This document shows, in pieces, positions 41,350 to 49,900 of a DNA stretch of 64,000 nt. Below the pieces are notes generated by a model that did not search any database, was not told the origin of the DNA, and saw only the letters and a program-made list of their open reading frames with translations. A program made the position numbers and the translations under genes. Position 1 is the first letter of the stretch. Every line of letters begins with the position of its first letter. Source of the stretch: Streptomyces sp. NBC_01498 (GTDB lineage Bacteria; Actinomycetota; Actinomycetes; Streptomycetales; Streptomycetaceae); NCBI RefSeq assembly GCF_036327775.1, contig NZ_CP109598.1, positions 1,922,001 through 1,986,000 on the forward strand, in the 5' to 3' direction.

Positions 41350-43995
41350 GTGACCCCCCGCCCGCCGTCCGAGAACCCCTCAGAGCCACAGCCCCGGCGC
41401 CCCGCCGACGGCGTCCCGGCCCCGGCCGGCGAGACCGGACCTGCCGACGCGCGCCGTACCCGCGACGAGCCGCCGGGGAAGCGGACGCCGGGGACCGAGC
41501 CGGGCAAGCCCGGCAAGGCCGCGAAGTCCGGCAAACCCGCCAAGGCCGGCGGAGCGGCGAAGCCGGGGGGCTCCGGGAAGGCTCCGAAGGCGCGGAAGGA
41601 GCCGCGGCAGCCGCAGGGATCGGCACCGGCGCGCTCGGCGAGCCCGGCGCCCTCGGAGAGCCCCGCGAAGTCCGTGCGGGCGGCCGGGTCCGCGACGGGC
41701 GCCGCCGACGGGCCGGAGCCGAGCGCCGCCGGGCGTACCGACTCCACCGGAGCCCCGGGGTCCCGCGAAGGTGCCGGCCGCCCCGTCGTACAGCCCGCGC
41801 CGCCGCTCGCGGACGCCGACCGGTACCGGCTGCTCGGCGGGACGCACCACGACCCGCACGGTGTCCTCGGCGCCCACCCCGCCCGGGGCGGCGTGGTCGT
41901 CCGCGCGCTGCGCCCGTACGCGACGGCCGTGACGGTCGTCGGCACCGACCTGCGCGTCCCGCTGCACGACGACGGCGACGGTTTCTTCTCCGGACTGCTG
42001 CCGTGGCGCGAGGTGCCGGCGTACTCGCTGCTCGTGCGGTACGGCGCGGACGGGGCGGACGCCGACGAGGTCGAGACGCGGGACCCGTACCGCTTCCTGC
42101 CCACGCTCGGCGATCTCGACCTGCATCTCATCGGCGAGGGCCGGCACGAGGAGCTGTGGCGCGCGCTCGGCGCCCACCCGATGGTCCACCAGGGCGTCAC
42201 GGGCACCCGCTTCACCGTCTGGGCGCCGAACGCGCAGGGGGTGCGGATCTCCGGGGACTTCAACTACTGGGACGGCACGGTCTATCCGATGCGTTCGCTC
42301 GGCTCGACCGGTGTGTGGGAGCTGTTCCTGCCCGGTGTCGGCGAGGGCGCGCTCTACAAGTTCGACATCACCCGGCCCGACGGATCGCACACGCTGCGCG
42401 CCGACCCGATGGCCCGCCGCACCGAGGTCCCGCCCGCGACCGCGTCGATCGTCACCGAGGCGCACCACGTGTGGCGCGACGAGGAGTGGATGGCCCGCCG
42501 CGCCGAACTGCCCGTGCACGAGGCGCCGTTCTCCGTGTACGAGCTGCATCTCGCCTCCTGGCGGCCGGGGCTGACGTACCGTCAGCTGGCCGTCCAGCTC
42601 CCGGCGTACGTGAAGGACCTCGGCTTCACCCACGTCGAGCTGATGCCGGTCGCCGAACACCCCTTCGGCGGTTCCTGGGGCTACCAGGTGACCGGCTTCT
42701 ACGCCCCGACCTCCCGCATGGGCACGCCCGACGACTTCCGCTTCCTGGTGGACGCGCTGCACCGCGCGGGCATCGGCGTGATCGTGGACTGGGTGCCGGC
42801 GCACTTCCCGAAGGACGAGTGGGCGCTGGCGCGGTTCGACGGCAGGCCGCTGTACGAGCACGCGGACCCGTCCCGCGCCGAGCATCCGGACTGGGGCACG
42901 CTGGAGTTCGACTTCGGCCGCACCGAGGTGCGCAACTTCCTGGTCGCCAACGCCGTGTACTGGTGCCAGGAGTTCCACATCGACGGGCTGCGGGTCGACG
43001 CCGTCGCCTCGATGCTCTACCTCGACTATTCGCGCGAGGCCGGCCAGTGGACGCCGAACGAGCACGGCGGCCGGGAGGATCTGGACGCCGTCGCCTTCCT
43101 CCAGGAGATGAACGCGACGGTCTACCGCCGCTGCCCCGGGATCGTCACGATCGCCGAGGAGTCCACGGCCTGGGACGGGGTCACCCGGGCCACGCACCTG
43201 GCCGGGGCGGGCGGCTTCGGCGGGCTGGGCTTCGGCCTGAAGTGGAACATGGGCTGGATGCACGACTCCCTGGACTACGTCTCCAAGGAGCCGGTGCACC
43301 GCAAGTACCACCACGGCGAGATGACGTTCTCGATGGTGTACGCGTACAGCGAGAACTACGTCCTGCCGATCTCGCACGACGAGGTCGTCCACGGCAAACG
43401 GTCGCTGGTCTCCAAGATGCCCGGCGACTGGTGGCAGCAGCGGGCCGGCCTGCGGGCCTATCTCGCCTTCATGTGGGCGCATCCGGGCAAGCAACTCCTG
43501 TTCATGGGGCAGGAGTTCGCGCAGGGCGCGGAGTGGTCGGAGAGCCACGGCCCGGACTGGTGGCTCCTTGACCCGTCGTACGGGGCGGAGTCCGACCACC
43601 GGGGCGTACGGGACCTGGTGCGCGACCTGAACACGGTCTACGGCGGGACCCCGGCGCTCTGGCAGCGCGACACGGTGCCCGAGGGCTTCGCCTGGGTGGC
43701 GGGGGACGCGGCCGAGGACAACGTGTTCGCGTTCCTGCGCTTCGACGCCGAGGGCTCGCCGCTGCTCGCCGTCTCCCACTTCTCGCCGGTGGTACGGCAC
43801 CAGTACCGCGTCGGGGTGCCGGACGGCGTCTCGGGCTGGACGGAGGTCCTCAACACGGACGCGGGCCGGTACGGCGGCGGGGACGTGTTCAACGTGGACA
43901 CCCTCAAGCCGGAGGCGGTCCCGGCGCACGGCCGTCCGTCGAGCGTCCAGCTGACCCTGCCGCCGCTGGCGACGCTCTGGCTGAAGCCGGTGTGA
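41350..43995 (+). CDS. glgB: 1,4-alpha-glucan branching enzyme
   Basis: An 881-residue GH13/CBM48 enzyme that introduces alpha-1,6 branches. The first 145 residues are Pro/Ala/Lys-rich and low complexity (several KPGKA/KPAKA-like units) and absent from most GlgB. Then come the N1 domain ([20 protein letters not shown]), CBM48 domain ([20 protein letters not shown]) and catalytic barrel with [15 protein letters not shown] (nucleophile Asp about 550), [11 protein letters not shown] (Glu about 603) and [12 protein letters not shown] (third Asp). The start GTG 41350 has GAGGAGG seven bases upstream. It completes the GlgE route with GlgE supplying linear chains. Confidence 0.94.
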   Translation: MTPRPPSENPSEPQPRRPADGVPAPAGETGPADARRTRDEPPGKRTPGTEPGKPGKAAKSGKPAKAGGAAKPGGSGKAPKARKEPRQPQGSAPARSASPAPSESPAKSVRAAGSATGAADGPEPSAAGRTDSTGAPGSREGAGRPVVQPAPPLADADRYRLLGGTHHDPHGVLGAHPARGGVVVRALRPYATAVTVVGTDLRVPLHDDGDGFFSGLLPWREVPAYSLLVRYGADGADADEVETRDPYRFLPTLGDLDLHLIGEGRHEELWRALGAHPMVHQGVTGTRFTVWAPNAQGVRISGDFNYWDGTVYPMRSLGSTGVWELFLPGVGEGALYKFDITRPDGSHTLRADPMARRTEVPPATASIVTEAHHVWRDEEWMARRAELPVHEAPFSVYELHLASWRPGLTYRQLAVQLPAYVKDLGFTHVELMPVAEHPFGGSWGYQVTGFYAPTSRMGTPDDFRFLVDALHRAGIGVIVDWVPAHFPKDEWALARFDGRPLYEHADPSRAEHPDWGTLEFDFGRTEVRNFLVANAVYWCQEFHIDGLRVDAVASMLYLDYSREAGQWTPNEHGGREDLDAVAFLQEMNATVYRRCPGIVTIAEESTAWDGVTRATHLAGAGGFGGLGFGLKWNMGWMHDSLDYVSKEPVHRKYHHGEMTFSMVYAYSENYVLPISHDEVVHGKRSLVSKMPGDWWQQRAGLRAYLAFMWAHPGKQLLFMGQEFAQGAEWSESHGPDWWLLDPSYGAESDHRGVRDLVRDLNTVYGGTPALWQRDTVPEGFAWVAGDAAEDNVFAFLRFDAEGSPLLAVSHFSPVVRHQYRVGVPDGVSGWTEVLNTDAGRYGGGDVFNVDTLKPEAVPAHGRPSSVQLTLPPLATLWLKPV

Positions 43996-44042
43996 CCCGA
44001 CCGGGAGGCCCGTGTGCGGGGTGGGCCGGTGTGATCCCCGGG

Positions 44043-44060
44043 CCGGTCCGGGCGGACCGG
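44043..44060. terminator. Short GC hairpin after glgB
   Basis: CCGGTCC at 44043-44049 pairs with GGACCGG at 44054-44060. It lies 48 bp past the glgB stop, in the gap with a convergent small gene. Confidence 0.35.
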
Positions 44061-44138
44061 ACCCGGGTCCACCGGGCCCGGCCCGCAGGACCGATCCCGC
44101 CGAGGCACGGCCCACCGGACACGCCCCGGGTTCCCGGC

Positions 44139-44306
44139 TCAGCAGCGCATGCTCGGCCGGGGACCCGGGGCGGTGTCGCACGGGTCCGCCCCGTGGTGGA
44201 CGGACAGCGCCAGTGCGACGACCGTCACCAGGACGGCGAGGAGCGCCACCAGGATCCCGGCGACGGTCCGGTGGGCGCGCGGCCCGCTGCTTCTCGTACG
44301 GCGCAT
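44139..44306 (-). CDS. Small single-pass membrane protein
   Basis: A 55-residue protein. After a basic N-terminus (MRRTRSSGPRAHR) a single hydrophobic helix spans about residues 16-36 (TVAGILVALLAVLVTVVALA), followed by a short outside tail with two cysteines (ADPCDT and PSMRC). The start ATG 44306 has GGGGGAG three bases upstream, which is strong support. An open frame extends further but lacks a site. No homologue is recognised. It lies 61 bp downstream of the HelR-like gene and may be cotranscribed. Confidence 0.55.
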   Translation of the reverse strand: MRRTRSSGPRAHRTVAGILVALLAVLVTVVALALSVHHGADPCDTAPGPRPSMRC

Positions 44307-44367
44307 GTCTCCCCCGTCGGCTCCCCCCGGTGTGGACATGACGACCGTGCCCGTCCGGGGGCGGGGT

Positions 44368-46677
44368 TCACCCCCCGATGGCGCCGGTGGTGGCGCTCTC
44401 GTACGCGAGCCGGGGCGGAACGGTGACATTCCGTACGATGCCGAGTCGCTGCGTCGCCCGGGTCAGCGCCACGTACAGGTCGTTGATCCCGCGCGGGGAG
44501 CCGTCCAGTACGGCCTCCGGGTCCACGACGATCACCGTGTCGAACTCCAGCCCCTTCGCCTGCCGGGGGTCGAGCAGCACGACGGGCCGGGTGAGATCGG
44601 GGGCGACACCCCAGGAGGCGTCGGGGAGTTCGGCGGCGAGCGCGGGCAGCAGCGGGCCGGGCGCGATCACCGCGAGCCGTCCGCCGCCGCCGTGTTCCGC
44701 CGCGTACGAGGCCGCGTGTTCGACGGCACTCGCGGCGGCCGTACGGACCATGTCGTCCGGCTTGGCCTCCCGTACCCAGGGGCCGGTCCCGGTCGAGCGG
44801 ACGGAGCGCGGCGGCTGGAAGGCCGGGTCCGCGAGCCGCCGGACCTCGGCGGCGACGGCCATGATCTCGGCGGGCGTACGGTAGTTGACGCCGAGCCGCG
44901 TGTGCTCCCAGCGCTCACCGACGTACGGCCGAAGGATCTGCCGCCAGGAGTCGCAGCCCGCCGCGTCGCCCGTCTGGGCCGGATCGCCGACCAGGGTCAT
45001 CGAGCGGGCCGGGCAGCGGCGCATCAGCAACCGCCAGGCCATCGCGGACAGTTCCTGCGCCTCGTCGACCACGATGTGACCGAAGGCCCAGGTGCGGTCG
45101 GCGGCGGCACGTTCGGCGGCGCTGCGGGTGTCGGTCTCCTCCTGGCGGTCGGCGAGGCGTTCGGCGTCGATGAGGTCGTGCGCGAGGAGGACCTCGGCGT
45201 CCTCCTCGTCCTTGTCCTCGAACTCGTAGGTACGGGAGCCGTAGCTCAACTCCAGTACCCCTTGCGCGTATTCGATCTGTTCGCGGCGCTCCGCCTCGGC
45301 GGCGGCGCGCGCGGCGGCGTCGTCCTCGCCCAGCAGTTCGGCGGCCTCGTCCAGGAGGGGGACGTCGGCGTCGGTCCAGCGCGGGTCGCCGCCACCGGCC
45401 GGTCGGCGGATCAACTCGCCGTCGCCGTCCGGGAGATGGGTGGGCTCGGCCAGATAGTCGGTGAGGAACCGCTGCGGGGTGAGGGTGGGCCACAGCTCGT
45501 CGATCGCGGCGTGCACGGCCGGGCTGGTGGCGATGGCCTTGCCCAACTGCGCGATGTCGGCGGCGTCGAGGAGGTTCGGGCCGCCGTAGGGGTCGGCGCC
45601 GAGCCGCTCGGTGAGCTGTTCGGTGAGGGAGTCGATGACGGAGAACGCGAAGTGCGGCCGGGCGAGATTGTGCGGGAGACCGGCGTCGCGGGCACGGGCG
45701 CGGGCGTCCTCGGCCATCGCGCGGTCCAGGTACAGCGTGCCGTCGTCGTGCGCGATCTCGATGTGCGGATCGGGCACCCGCTGCCGGTCGCGGAGCGCGG
45801 CGGCCAGCGCGTCCGCCATCCGGGCACGGCCCTTGACGGCCGCGGCGGCGGGAGTGTCGGTCGCGGTCGCCCGTACACCGGGGAACAGCTCACCGGGGGT
45901 CGCCAGCAGCACGCCGGTCTCGCCGAGGGAGGGCAGCACCTCGCCGATGTACGCGAGGAACGCCGGGTTGGGGCCGACAATCAGCACGGCGCGACGGGCG
46001 AGCTGCTCGCGGTGCGCGTAGAGCAGATACGCGGCACGGTGCAGCGCGACGGCGGTCTTCCCGGTGCCGGGGCCGCCCTCCACGACGAGGATTCCCCGGT
46101 GCGGGGCGCGGATGATCCGGTCCTGTTCGGCCTGGATGGTCCGCACGATGTCGGCCATCCGCCCGGTGCGCGCGGAGTCGAGGGCGGCGAGCAGCACGGC
46201 GTCACCGTCGGGGTCCTCGTGACCGGTACGGGTGGTGTCGCCGAGATCCATGATCTCGTCGTGCAGCGCGGTGACCCGCCGGCCCTCGGTGGTGAGGTGC
46301 CGGCGGCGGCGCAGCCCCATCGTGGAATGACCGGTGGCGAGATAGAAGGGCCGGGCGACGGGGGCGCGCCAGTCGATGAGCAGCGGGGTGCGTTCGATGT
46401 CGTCCTGCCGTATTCCGATGCGCCCGATGTGATGGGTGGCGCCGTCCTTGAGATCGATCCGGCCGAAACAGAGCCCGGATTCCACGGCATTGAGCGTGCT
46501 CACGCTGCCCGTGTGCTCGGCGACCCGTACGTCCCGTTCCACCATGGCCTGCCGACCCGTACCGACCTGCCCGGCGGAGGCGCGCACGGCGGCTTCGGCC
46601 TCTTCCCTGAGCGCGTCGAGACGCTCATGGAGGAGCGTGACGAATTGCTGTTCGTTCTGCAATTCCTCGGTTGACAA
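44368..46677 (-). CDS. HelD/HelR-type RNA polymerase-associated ATPase
   Basis: A 769-residue UvrD-superfamily protein. The N-terminus is a predicted coiled coil (about residues 1-40), as in HelD-type proteins that insert into RNA polymerase channels. Walker A is VEGGPGTGKTAVALHR (about residue 200). Walker B is IVVDEAQELSAMAWRLLM. Other helicase motifs are GDPAQTGDAAG, LGVNYRTPAEIM and YVALTRATQRLGIV. Streptomyces HelR recycles stalled RNA polymerase and gives rifamycin tolerance. Assignment to HelR rather than another HelD class is by overall similarity. The TTG start at 46677 is the family-consistent N-terminus (STEELQNEQQF). No rifamycin-associated-element-like inverted repeat was seen upstream. 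Confidence 0.8.
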   Translation of the reverse strand: MSTEELQNEQQFVTLLHERLDALREEAEAAVRASAGQVGTGRQAMVERDVRVAEHTGSVSTLNAVESGLCFGRIDLKDGATHHIGRIGIRQDDIERTPLLIDWRAPVARPFYLATGHSTMGLRRRRHLTTEGRRVTALHDEIMDLGDTTRTGHEDPDGDAVLLAALDSARTGRMADIVRTIQAEQDRIIRAPHRGILVVEGGPGTGKTAVALHRAAYLLYAHREQLARRAVLIVGPNPAFLAYIGEVLPSLGETGVLLATPGELFPGVRATATDTPAAAAVKGRARMADALAAALRDRQRVPDPHIEIAHDDGTLYLDRAMAEDARARARDAGLPHNLARPHFAFSVIDSLTEQLTERLGADPYGGPNLLDAADIAQLGKAIATSPAVHAAIDELWPTLTPQRFLTDYLAEPTHLPDGDGELIRRPAGGGDPRWTDADVPLLDEAAELLGEDDAAARAAAEAERREQIEYAQGVLELSYGSRTYEFEDKDEEDAEVLLAHDLIDAERLADRQEETDTRSAAERAAADRTWAFGHIVVDEAQELSAMAWRLLMRRCPARSMTLVGDPAQTGDAAGCDSWRQILRPYVGERWEHTRLGVNYRTPAEIMAVAAEVRRLADPAFQPPRSVRSTGTGPWVREAKPDDMVRTAAASAVEHAASYAAEHGGGGRLAVIAPGPLLPALAAELPDASWGVAPDLTRPVVLLDPRQAKGLEFDTVIVVDPEAVLDGSPRGINDLYVALTRATQRLGIVRNVTVPPRLAYESATTGAIGG

Positions 46678-46738
46678 TTCGGCCCCTGTCCGATAGTCTC
46701 TGCCTTGTTGACTTCTTCGACTTTCAGAGTGAGAAAGC

Positions 46739-46768
46739 CGAAACGCGAAACAGTCGAAACGCGAAACA
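46739..46768. repeat. 14-bp direct repeat upstream of the HelR-like gene
   Basis: CGAAACGCGAAACA occurs at 46739-46752 and again at 46755-46768 (16-bp period). It is in an unusually AT-rich stretch 60-90 bp upstream of the HelR-like start and may be part of its promoter or a regulator site. Confidence 0.5.
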
Positions 46769-46785
46769 CCAAATATACGCAGAGC

Positions 46786-46819
46786 AATACCCCGGCCGTC
46801 AATTCGGTACCGGGGTATT
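46786..46819. terminator. Hairpin with T-run between thioredoxin and HelR-like genes
   Basis: AATACCCCGG at 46786-46795 pairs perfectly with CCGGGGTATT at 46810-46819, and on the plus strand is followed by TTTTTG. Genes on both sides are on the minus strand, where the hairpin would end the MerR-thioredoxin message 40 bp past its stop, before the HelR promoter. Confidence 0.65.
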
Positions 46820-46858
46820 TTTGTGCGCGTTTATAGGGGCGGGGCCGGGGGCGCGGGG

Positions 46859-47191
46859 TCAGAGCACGTCTTCGAGTTCCTGGAGGAGCCGGCGCCGGGG
46901 CCGGGCGCCGACCATGGACGCGACGGGCTCACCGTCGCGGAAGACGAGCAGGGTGGGCATGGCGAGGACGCCGTAGCGGTTCGTCGTCCCCGGGTTGGTG
47001 TCCACGTCCAGCTGGACGACCTTGAGGCGCCCCGCGGTCTCCGCGGCCACGGCACTGAGCACCGGCGCGAGCTGCCGGCACGGTGGGCACCAGTCCGCGG
47101 TGAATTCCACCAGCACCGGAAGGCCGGCCTCCAGCACCTCGCCGCCGAAGCTCTCGTCCGTCACCGCGGCGACGCCCTCTGCCTGGATCAT
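46859..47191 (-). CDS. Thioredoxin family protein
   Basis: A 110-residue cytoplasmic thioredoxin with the active site WCPPCRQLAPVL (a CPPC rather than the commoner CGPC motif), the cis-proline in VLAMPTLLVFRDG, and the C-terminal helix RRRLLQELEDVL. It should act as a dithiol-disulfide oxidoreductase. The CPPC centre suggests a redox potential different from housekeeping thioredoxin. The ATG 47191 overlaps the stop of the MerR gene (ATGA), so expression is coupled to that regulator. Confidence 0.9.
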   Translation of the reverse strand: MIQAEGVAAVTDESFGGEVLEAGLPVLVEFTADWCPPCRQLAPVLSAVAAETAGRLKVVQLDVDTNPGTTNRYGVLAMPTLLVFRDGEPVASMVGARPRRRLLQELEDVL

Positions 47192-47616
47192 CCGTCGTCT
47201 CCCTCGTCCACCCCGTGGGGTCCGGTCAGTTCGCACATCGGCTCCGGTACGGGCCCGGCGGCCCGGACCGCCTCGGCGCGGGCGAGCTGCTCGCCGACCA
47301 GGTCCCGTACCGAACCGAGCCGCCCGATCAGCTCGTCCAGCTCGGCGAGCTTGGCCCGGTAGACGTCGAGCGAGGCGGCGCAGGAGTCCCCGGCGGGATG
47401 CCCGGCCCGCAGACACTCGACGAACGGCCGCGTCTCCTCCAGACCGAACCCGAAGTCCTGAAGGGTCCGGATCTGCCGGATCAGCCGCAGATCGTCCTCG
47501 TCGTACGTGCGGTACCCGTTCCCCGCACGCCGGGCGGGCAGCAGCCCGCGCGACTCGTAGTAACGCAGGGCGCGGGTACTGGTCCCCGCCCGCTCCGCCA
47601 GCTCACCGATGCGCAT
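47188..47616 (-). CDS. MerR family transcriptional regulator
   Basis: A 142-residue regulator. The winged HTH begins MRIGELAERAGTSTRALRYY, followed by the typical ESRGLLPARRAGNGYRTY and a dimerisation helix. The C-terminal part has Cys residues at VECLRAG, GDSCAAS and PMCELTG that could sense metal or redox state. It is followed immediately by a coupled thioredoxin gene, suggesting a thiol-stress switch. The start ATG 47616 is fixed by the HTH; the promoter 15-35 bp upstream contains a dyad typical of MerR operators. Confidence 0.9.
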   Translation of the reverse strand: MRIGELAERAGTSTRALRYYESRGLLPARRAGNGYRTYDEDDLRLIRQIRTLQDFGFGLEETRPFVECLRAGHPAGDSCAASLDVYRAKLAELDELIGRLGSVRDLVGEQLARAEAVRAAGPVPEPMCELTGPHGVDEGDDG

Positions 47617-47631
47617 GTCCCCGACGGTAAT

Positions 47632-47651
47632 CCTTGACGCCGACGTCAAGG
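47632..47651 (-). promoter_or_regulatory. MerR-type operator/promoter dyad
   Basis: CCTTGACG-CCGA-CGTCAAGG is a perfect 8-bp inverted repeat with a 4-base centre. Read on the minus strand it contains TTGACG as a -35 hexamer inside the dyad, the classic MerR arrangement, 16 bp upstream of the merR start. It predicts autoregulation of the merR-thioredoxin operon. Confidence 0.7.
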
Positions 47652-47671
47652 CAACGGCGGGGTTCGCGGGT

Positions 47672-47707
47672 CCGCCGCCCGGACCGCCGCCCGGACCGCC
47701 GCCCGGA
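47672..47707. repeat. Three 12-bp tandem repeats
   Basis: CCGCCGCCCGGA is repeated exactly three times at 47672-47707 between the merR promoter and the PadR-methyltransferase promoter. No function apparent. Confidence 0.6.
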
Positions 47708-47747
47708 CCGTCACTCAGGCCGAAGCCGGGCGTCGTTGCAGCCGGGG

Positions 47748-47797
47748 CGTACTACATCGCACGTACTACGTTGCGCGTACTACGCGACACGTAGCAT
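47748..47797 (+). promoter_or_regulatory. 14-bp periodic CGTACTAC repeats upstream of the PadR fusion gene
   Basis: CGTACTAC recurs at 47748, 47762 and 47776, with a degenerate fourth copy CGTAGCAT at 47790, giving an exact 14-bp period over 50 bp. The block ends about 70 bp before the PadR-methyltransferase start. An overlapping imperfect dyad (CTACGTTGCGCG with CGCGACACGTAG) is also present. It is a likely operator array. Confidence 0.6.
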
Positions 47798-47868
47798 GAT
47801 GGGCGCGCATCCCGGGGAGAGACCACCGGGACGGACCACCGGGACCGATCCCCACGGCTGGAGACCTC

Positions 47869-48912
47869 ATGCGTACCAACGACGCCCAGATGCTTGTGCT
47901 GTGCGCACTGACGGACGGGCCACTGCACGGGTACGCCATCAACACGGCCATCGAGAAGCTGTCCGGCCGGCGACTGGGACCCGGGAGCCTCTACGGCGCC
48001 CTGGCCCGGCTGGAGGCACACCGGCTGGTGGAGCCCCTGGAAGGCACCGGCCGCCAACGGCCCGTCGGTCTCACCGCCGCCGGGCGGGAGTTGCTGGACC
48101 GGGAGGCACACTCCATGGCCCGCCTGTCCGGGCGGGTGTTCGAGAGCGCGGTCCCCGACGAGATCGGCTACCTCGACCGGGTCGCCGCCTCGGAGGCGGG
48201 GCGCTCGTACAAGACCGTCATGCTGGACGCGCTGGCCACCCGGCCCGGCCACACCGTTCTCGACCTGGGCTGCGGACCGGGCACCGACCTCACCACCCTG
48301 GCCACGGCGGCCGGCCCGTCGGGCAGGGTGATCGGCATCGACTCCAACCCGGAGATGGTCACGCGGGCACGTACCCGTACCGAGGAACTGCCCGCCGTCG
48401 ACGTGTGGTTGGGCGACATCCACGCACTTCCGCTCGCGGACGGCAGCGTCGACCGCGCCCGGACCGACCGCGTACTCCAGCACGTCGATGACCCGGCACG
48501 GGCACTGGCCGAGATCCGGCGCGTCCTGCGTCCGGGCGGCAGGCTCGTGATGGGCGAACCGGACTGGGACTCGCTGTGCGTCGACCACCCGGACATCGAA
48601 ACCGCCCGCGCGTACACCCGCCATGTGACGGACAAGGTCGTCCGCAACGGCGTCCTCGGCCGCCAACTCCCGCGCCTCGCCGCGGAGGCGGGCTTCTCGG
48701 TACCGACGGTCGCCCCGATGACATCCGTCTTCCGCGACGTCCGGTCGGCGGACCAGGTCCTCGGCCTCCAGCGCAACACCGAACGAGCCGTGGCCGCCGG
48801 CTATCTGTCCCCGGAGTCGGCCCGGGAATGGCTCGACCACCTCGCCTCGGGGCCCTTCCTCGCGACGGTGACGCTGTACGTGGTGGTCGCGGAGGCAACG
48901 GTGGGGACGTGA
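47869..48912 (+). CDS. PadR-type regulator fused to a SAM methyltransferase
   Basis: A 347-residue two-domain protein. Residues 1-85 are a PadR winged helix: MLVLCALTDGPLHGYAI, then GPGSLYGALARLEAHRLVEP and GLTAAGRELL. After a short linker, residues 105-345 form a class I methyltransferase with motif I VLDLGCGPGTDLTTLA, acidic motif VIGIDSNPEM, and LPLADGSVDRARTDRVLQHV, resembling UbiE/MenG-type enzymes (including ALAEIRRVLRPGGRLVMGEP). The fusion is one uninterrupted frame with uniform codon bias. It may be a regulator whose DNA binding responds to SAM or a methyl acceptor. The start ATG 47869 follows GGAG by six bases. Confidence 0.85.
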   Translation: MRTNDAQMLVLCALTDGPLHGYAINTAIEKLSGRRLGPGSLYGALARLEAHRLVEPLEGTGRQRPVGLTAAGRELLDREAHSMARLSGRVFESAVPDEIGYLDRVAASEAGRSYKTVMLDALATRPGHTVLDLGCGPGTDLTTLATAAGPSGRVIGIDSNPEMVTRARTRTEELPAVDVWLGDIHALPLADGSVDRARTDRVLQHVDDPARALAEIRRVLRPGGRLVMGEPDWDSLCVDHPDIETARAYTRHVTDKVVRNGVLGRQLPRLAAEAGFSVPTVAPMTSVFRDVRSADQVLGLQRNTERAVAAGYLSPESAREWLDHLASGPFLATVTLYVVVAEATVGT

Positions 48913-48933
48913 GGGGCCGGACCTCGCCGGCGG

Positions 48934-48963
48934 TTGCTCTCCGTAGTTAACTGGGCGTAAAAT
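48934..48963 (+). promoter_or_regulatory. Probable sigma-70-type promoter of the DUF6879/STAND module
   Basis: TTGCTC (48934-48939) and TAAAAT (48958-48963) are separated by 18 bp, about 40 bp upstream of the first gene of the module. The GTTAAC between them is also AT-rich for this genome. Confidence 0.55.
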
Positions 48964-49005
48964 GTGGTGTGCCGGCGCTCTGACCCACACTGTGCGGAGG
49001 TAGGC

Positions 49006-49275
49006 ATGGCCCGTGCCTGGGAGGCGGATCCGTCCGCCCTGTTCGAGAGGCGGCTCGGCAAGTCGCCGGAGGAGCTGGGGAATTCGGACGGGAACGACGA
49101 GTGCCCCGACATCTGGCGACTCGACAACGGTGATGTCGCCGTCATCGGACGAGACTTGACCAGCCATTACGCTCCGCTTCTGCCACAAGGCGTCACGCTT
49201 GCCGCCGACGAGCGTCTGGTCGTGATTCCGGGAAGCACCCTCCGCGCGGCGACGGCGGACATCGCCGATGTCTGA
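49006..49275 (+). CDS. Small conserved-looking protein preceding DUF6879
   Basis: An 89-residue soluble acidic protein (ARAWEADPSALFERRLGKSP at the N-terminus, then CPDIWRLDNGDVAVIGRDLT). No catalytic motif is recognised. The central part reads as a compact beta-rich domain. Its last codons overlap the next gene by 8 bp, and a good GGAGG lies nine bases upstream of ATG 49006, so it is a genuine first member of a three-gene operon with the DUF6879 and STAND genes. It is probably a small partner protein, but its function is unknown. Confidence 0.7.
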   Translation: MARAWEADPSALFERRLGKSPEELGNSDGNDECPDIWRLDNGDVAVIGRDLTSHYAPLLPQGVTLAADERLVVIPGSTLRAATADIADV

Positions 49276-49897
49276 GCCGCATGTCCCCGTTCTCCTGCCG
49301 GAACAGGGCGAACGACTCGTCCGCGAGGAGTACCGCGCGGACTTCCGCGAACGCAGCGCCGCGCTCCGTCACGTCAACTCCTGGAAGCTGGAGCGACGGC
49401 AGCACTTCGAGGAGCAGGGCAGCCCGAGCCGCGACGCCCTGCGGCGCGGCGAATGGGAGGAGTCCCTGCGGCTCATGCGGGAGCGTGGTGACAGCCTCGC
49501 GGCGGCGGCCCGGCAGGAAGCGGCGCGCGGGCACGTCTTCCACCGTGTTCGCGTGGTCGAAGCGCCGCTGACTCCCTATGTCCAGTGGGAATTGCACTCC
49601 CTGCGGCAACAGGCCGGATTCGGCACGCGCGTGCGTGTGGTGAGCGCCGAATCCGTCGCGGCGGCGGAGGGGCCGCGGCCACTTCCGGAAGTGGTGATCC
49701 TCGGCGGCCGGACCCTCTTCAACGTTCTGTACTCGGGCACGGGGCATCCGCAAGGGGCGATCCGCTTCACGCGGCCCGACGTGGTCGCCGCGTGGGAGCA
49801 CTTCGTCGCCTCTCTGTACGCGTCGGGCGAGGACATCGCGTCGTACTTCGCCCGGTCCGTCGCCCACCTCCCCGCGCCGACCAGCCGGACGGAGTAG
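49268..49897 (+). CDS. DUF6879 family protein
   Basis: A 209-residue soluble protein. The DUF6879 core is visible in VFHRVRVVEAPLTPYVQWEL, then HSLRQQAGFGTRVRVV and VVILGGRTLFNVLYSGTGHP. In Streptomyces these proteins are often encoded beside XRE/DUF397 regulators, and their biochemistry is undetermined. Here one lies in an operon with a STAND NTPase: it starts at ATG 49268 inside the previous gene and ends at TAG 49895-49897, four bases before the presumptive start of the NTPase. The NTPase is in the same reading frame. Confidence 0.75.
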   Translation: MSEPHVPVLLPEQGERLVREEYRADFRERSAALRHVNSWKLERRQHFEEQGSPSRDALRRGEWEESLRLMRERGDSLAAAARQEAARGHVFHRVRVVEAPLTPYVQWELHSLRQQAGFGTRVRVVSAESVAAAEGPRPLPEVVILGGRTLFNVLYSGTGHPQGAIRFTRPDVVAAWEHFVASLYASGEDIASYFARSVAHLPAPTSRTE

Positions 49898-49900
49898 ACG

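Noticed and set aside
46680..46860. Rifamycin-associated element expected upstream of a HelR gene
   Set aside because: No inverted repeat of that type was found. The hairpin present is AATACCCCGG-based and placed like a terminator of the thioredoxin gene.
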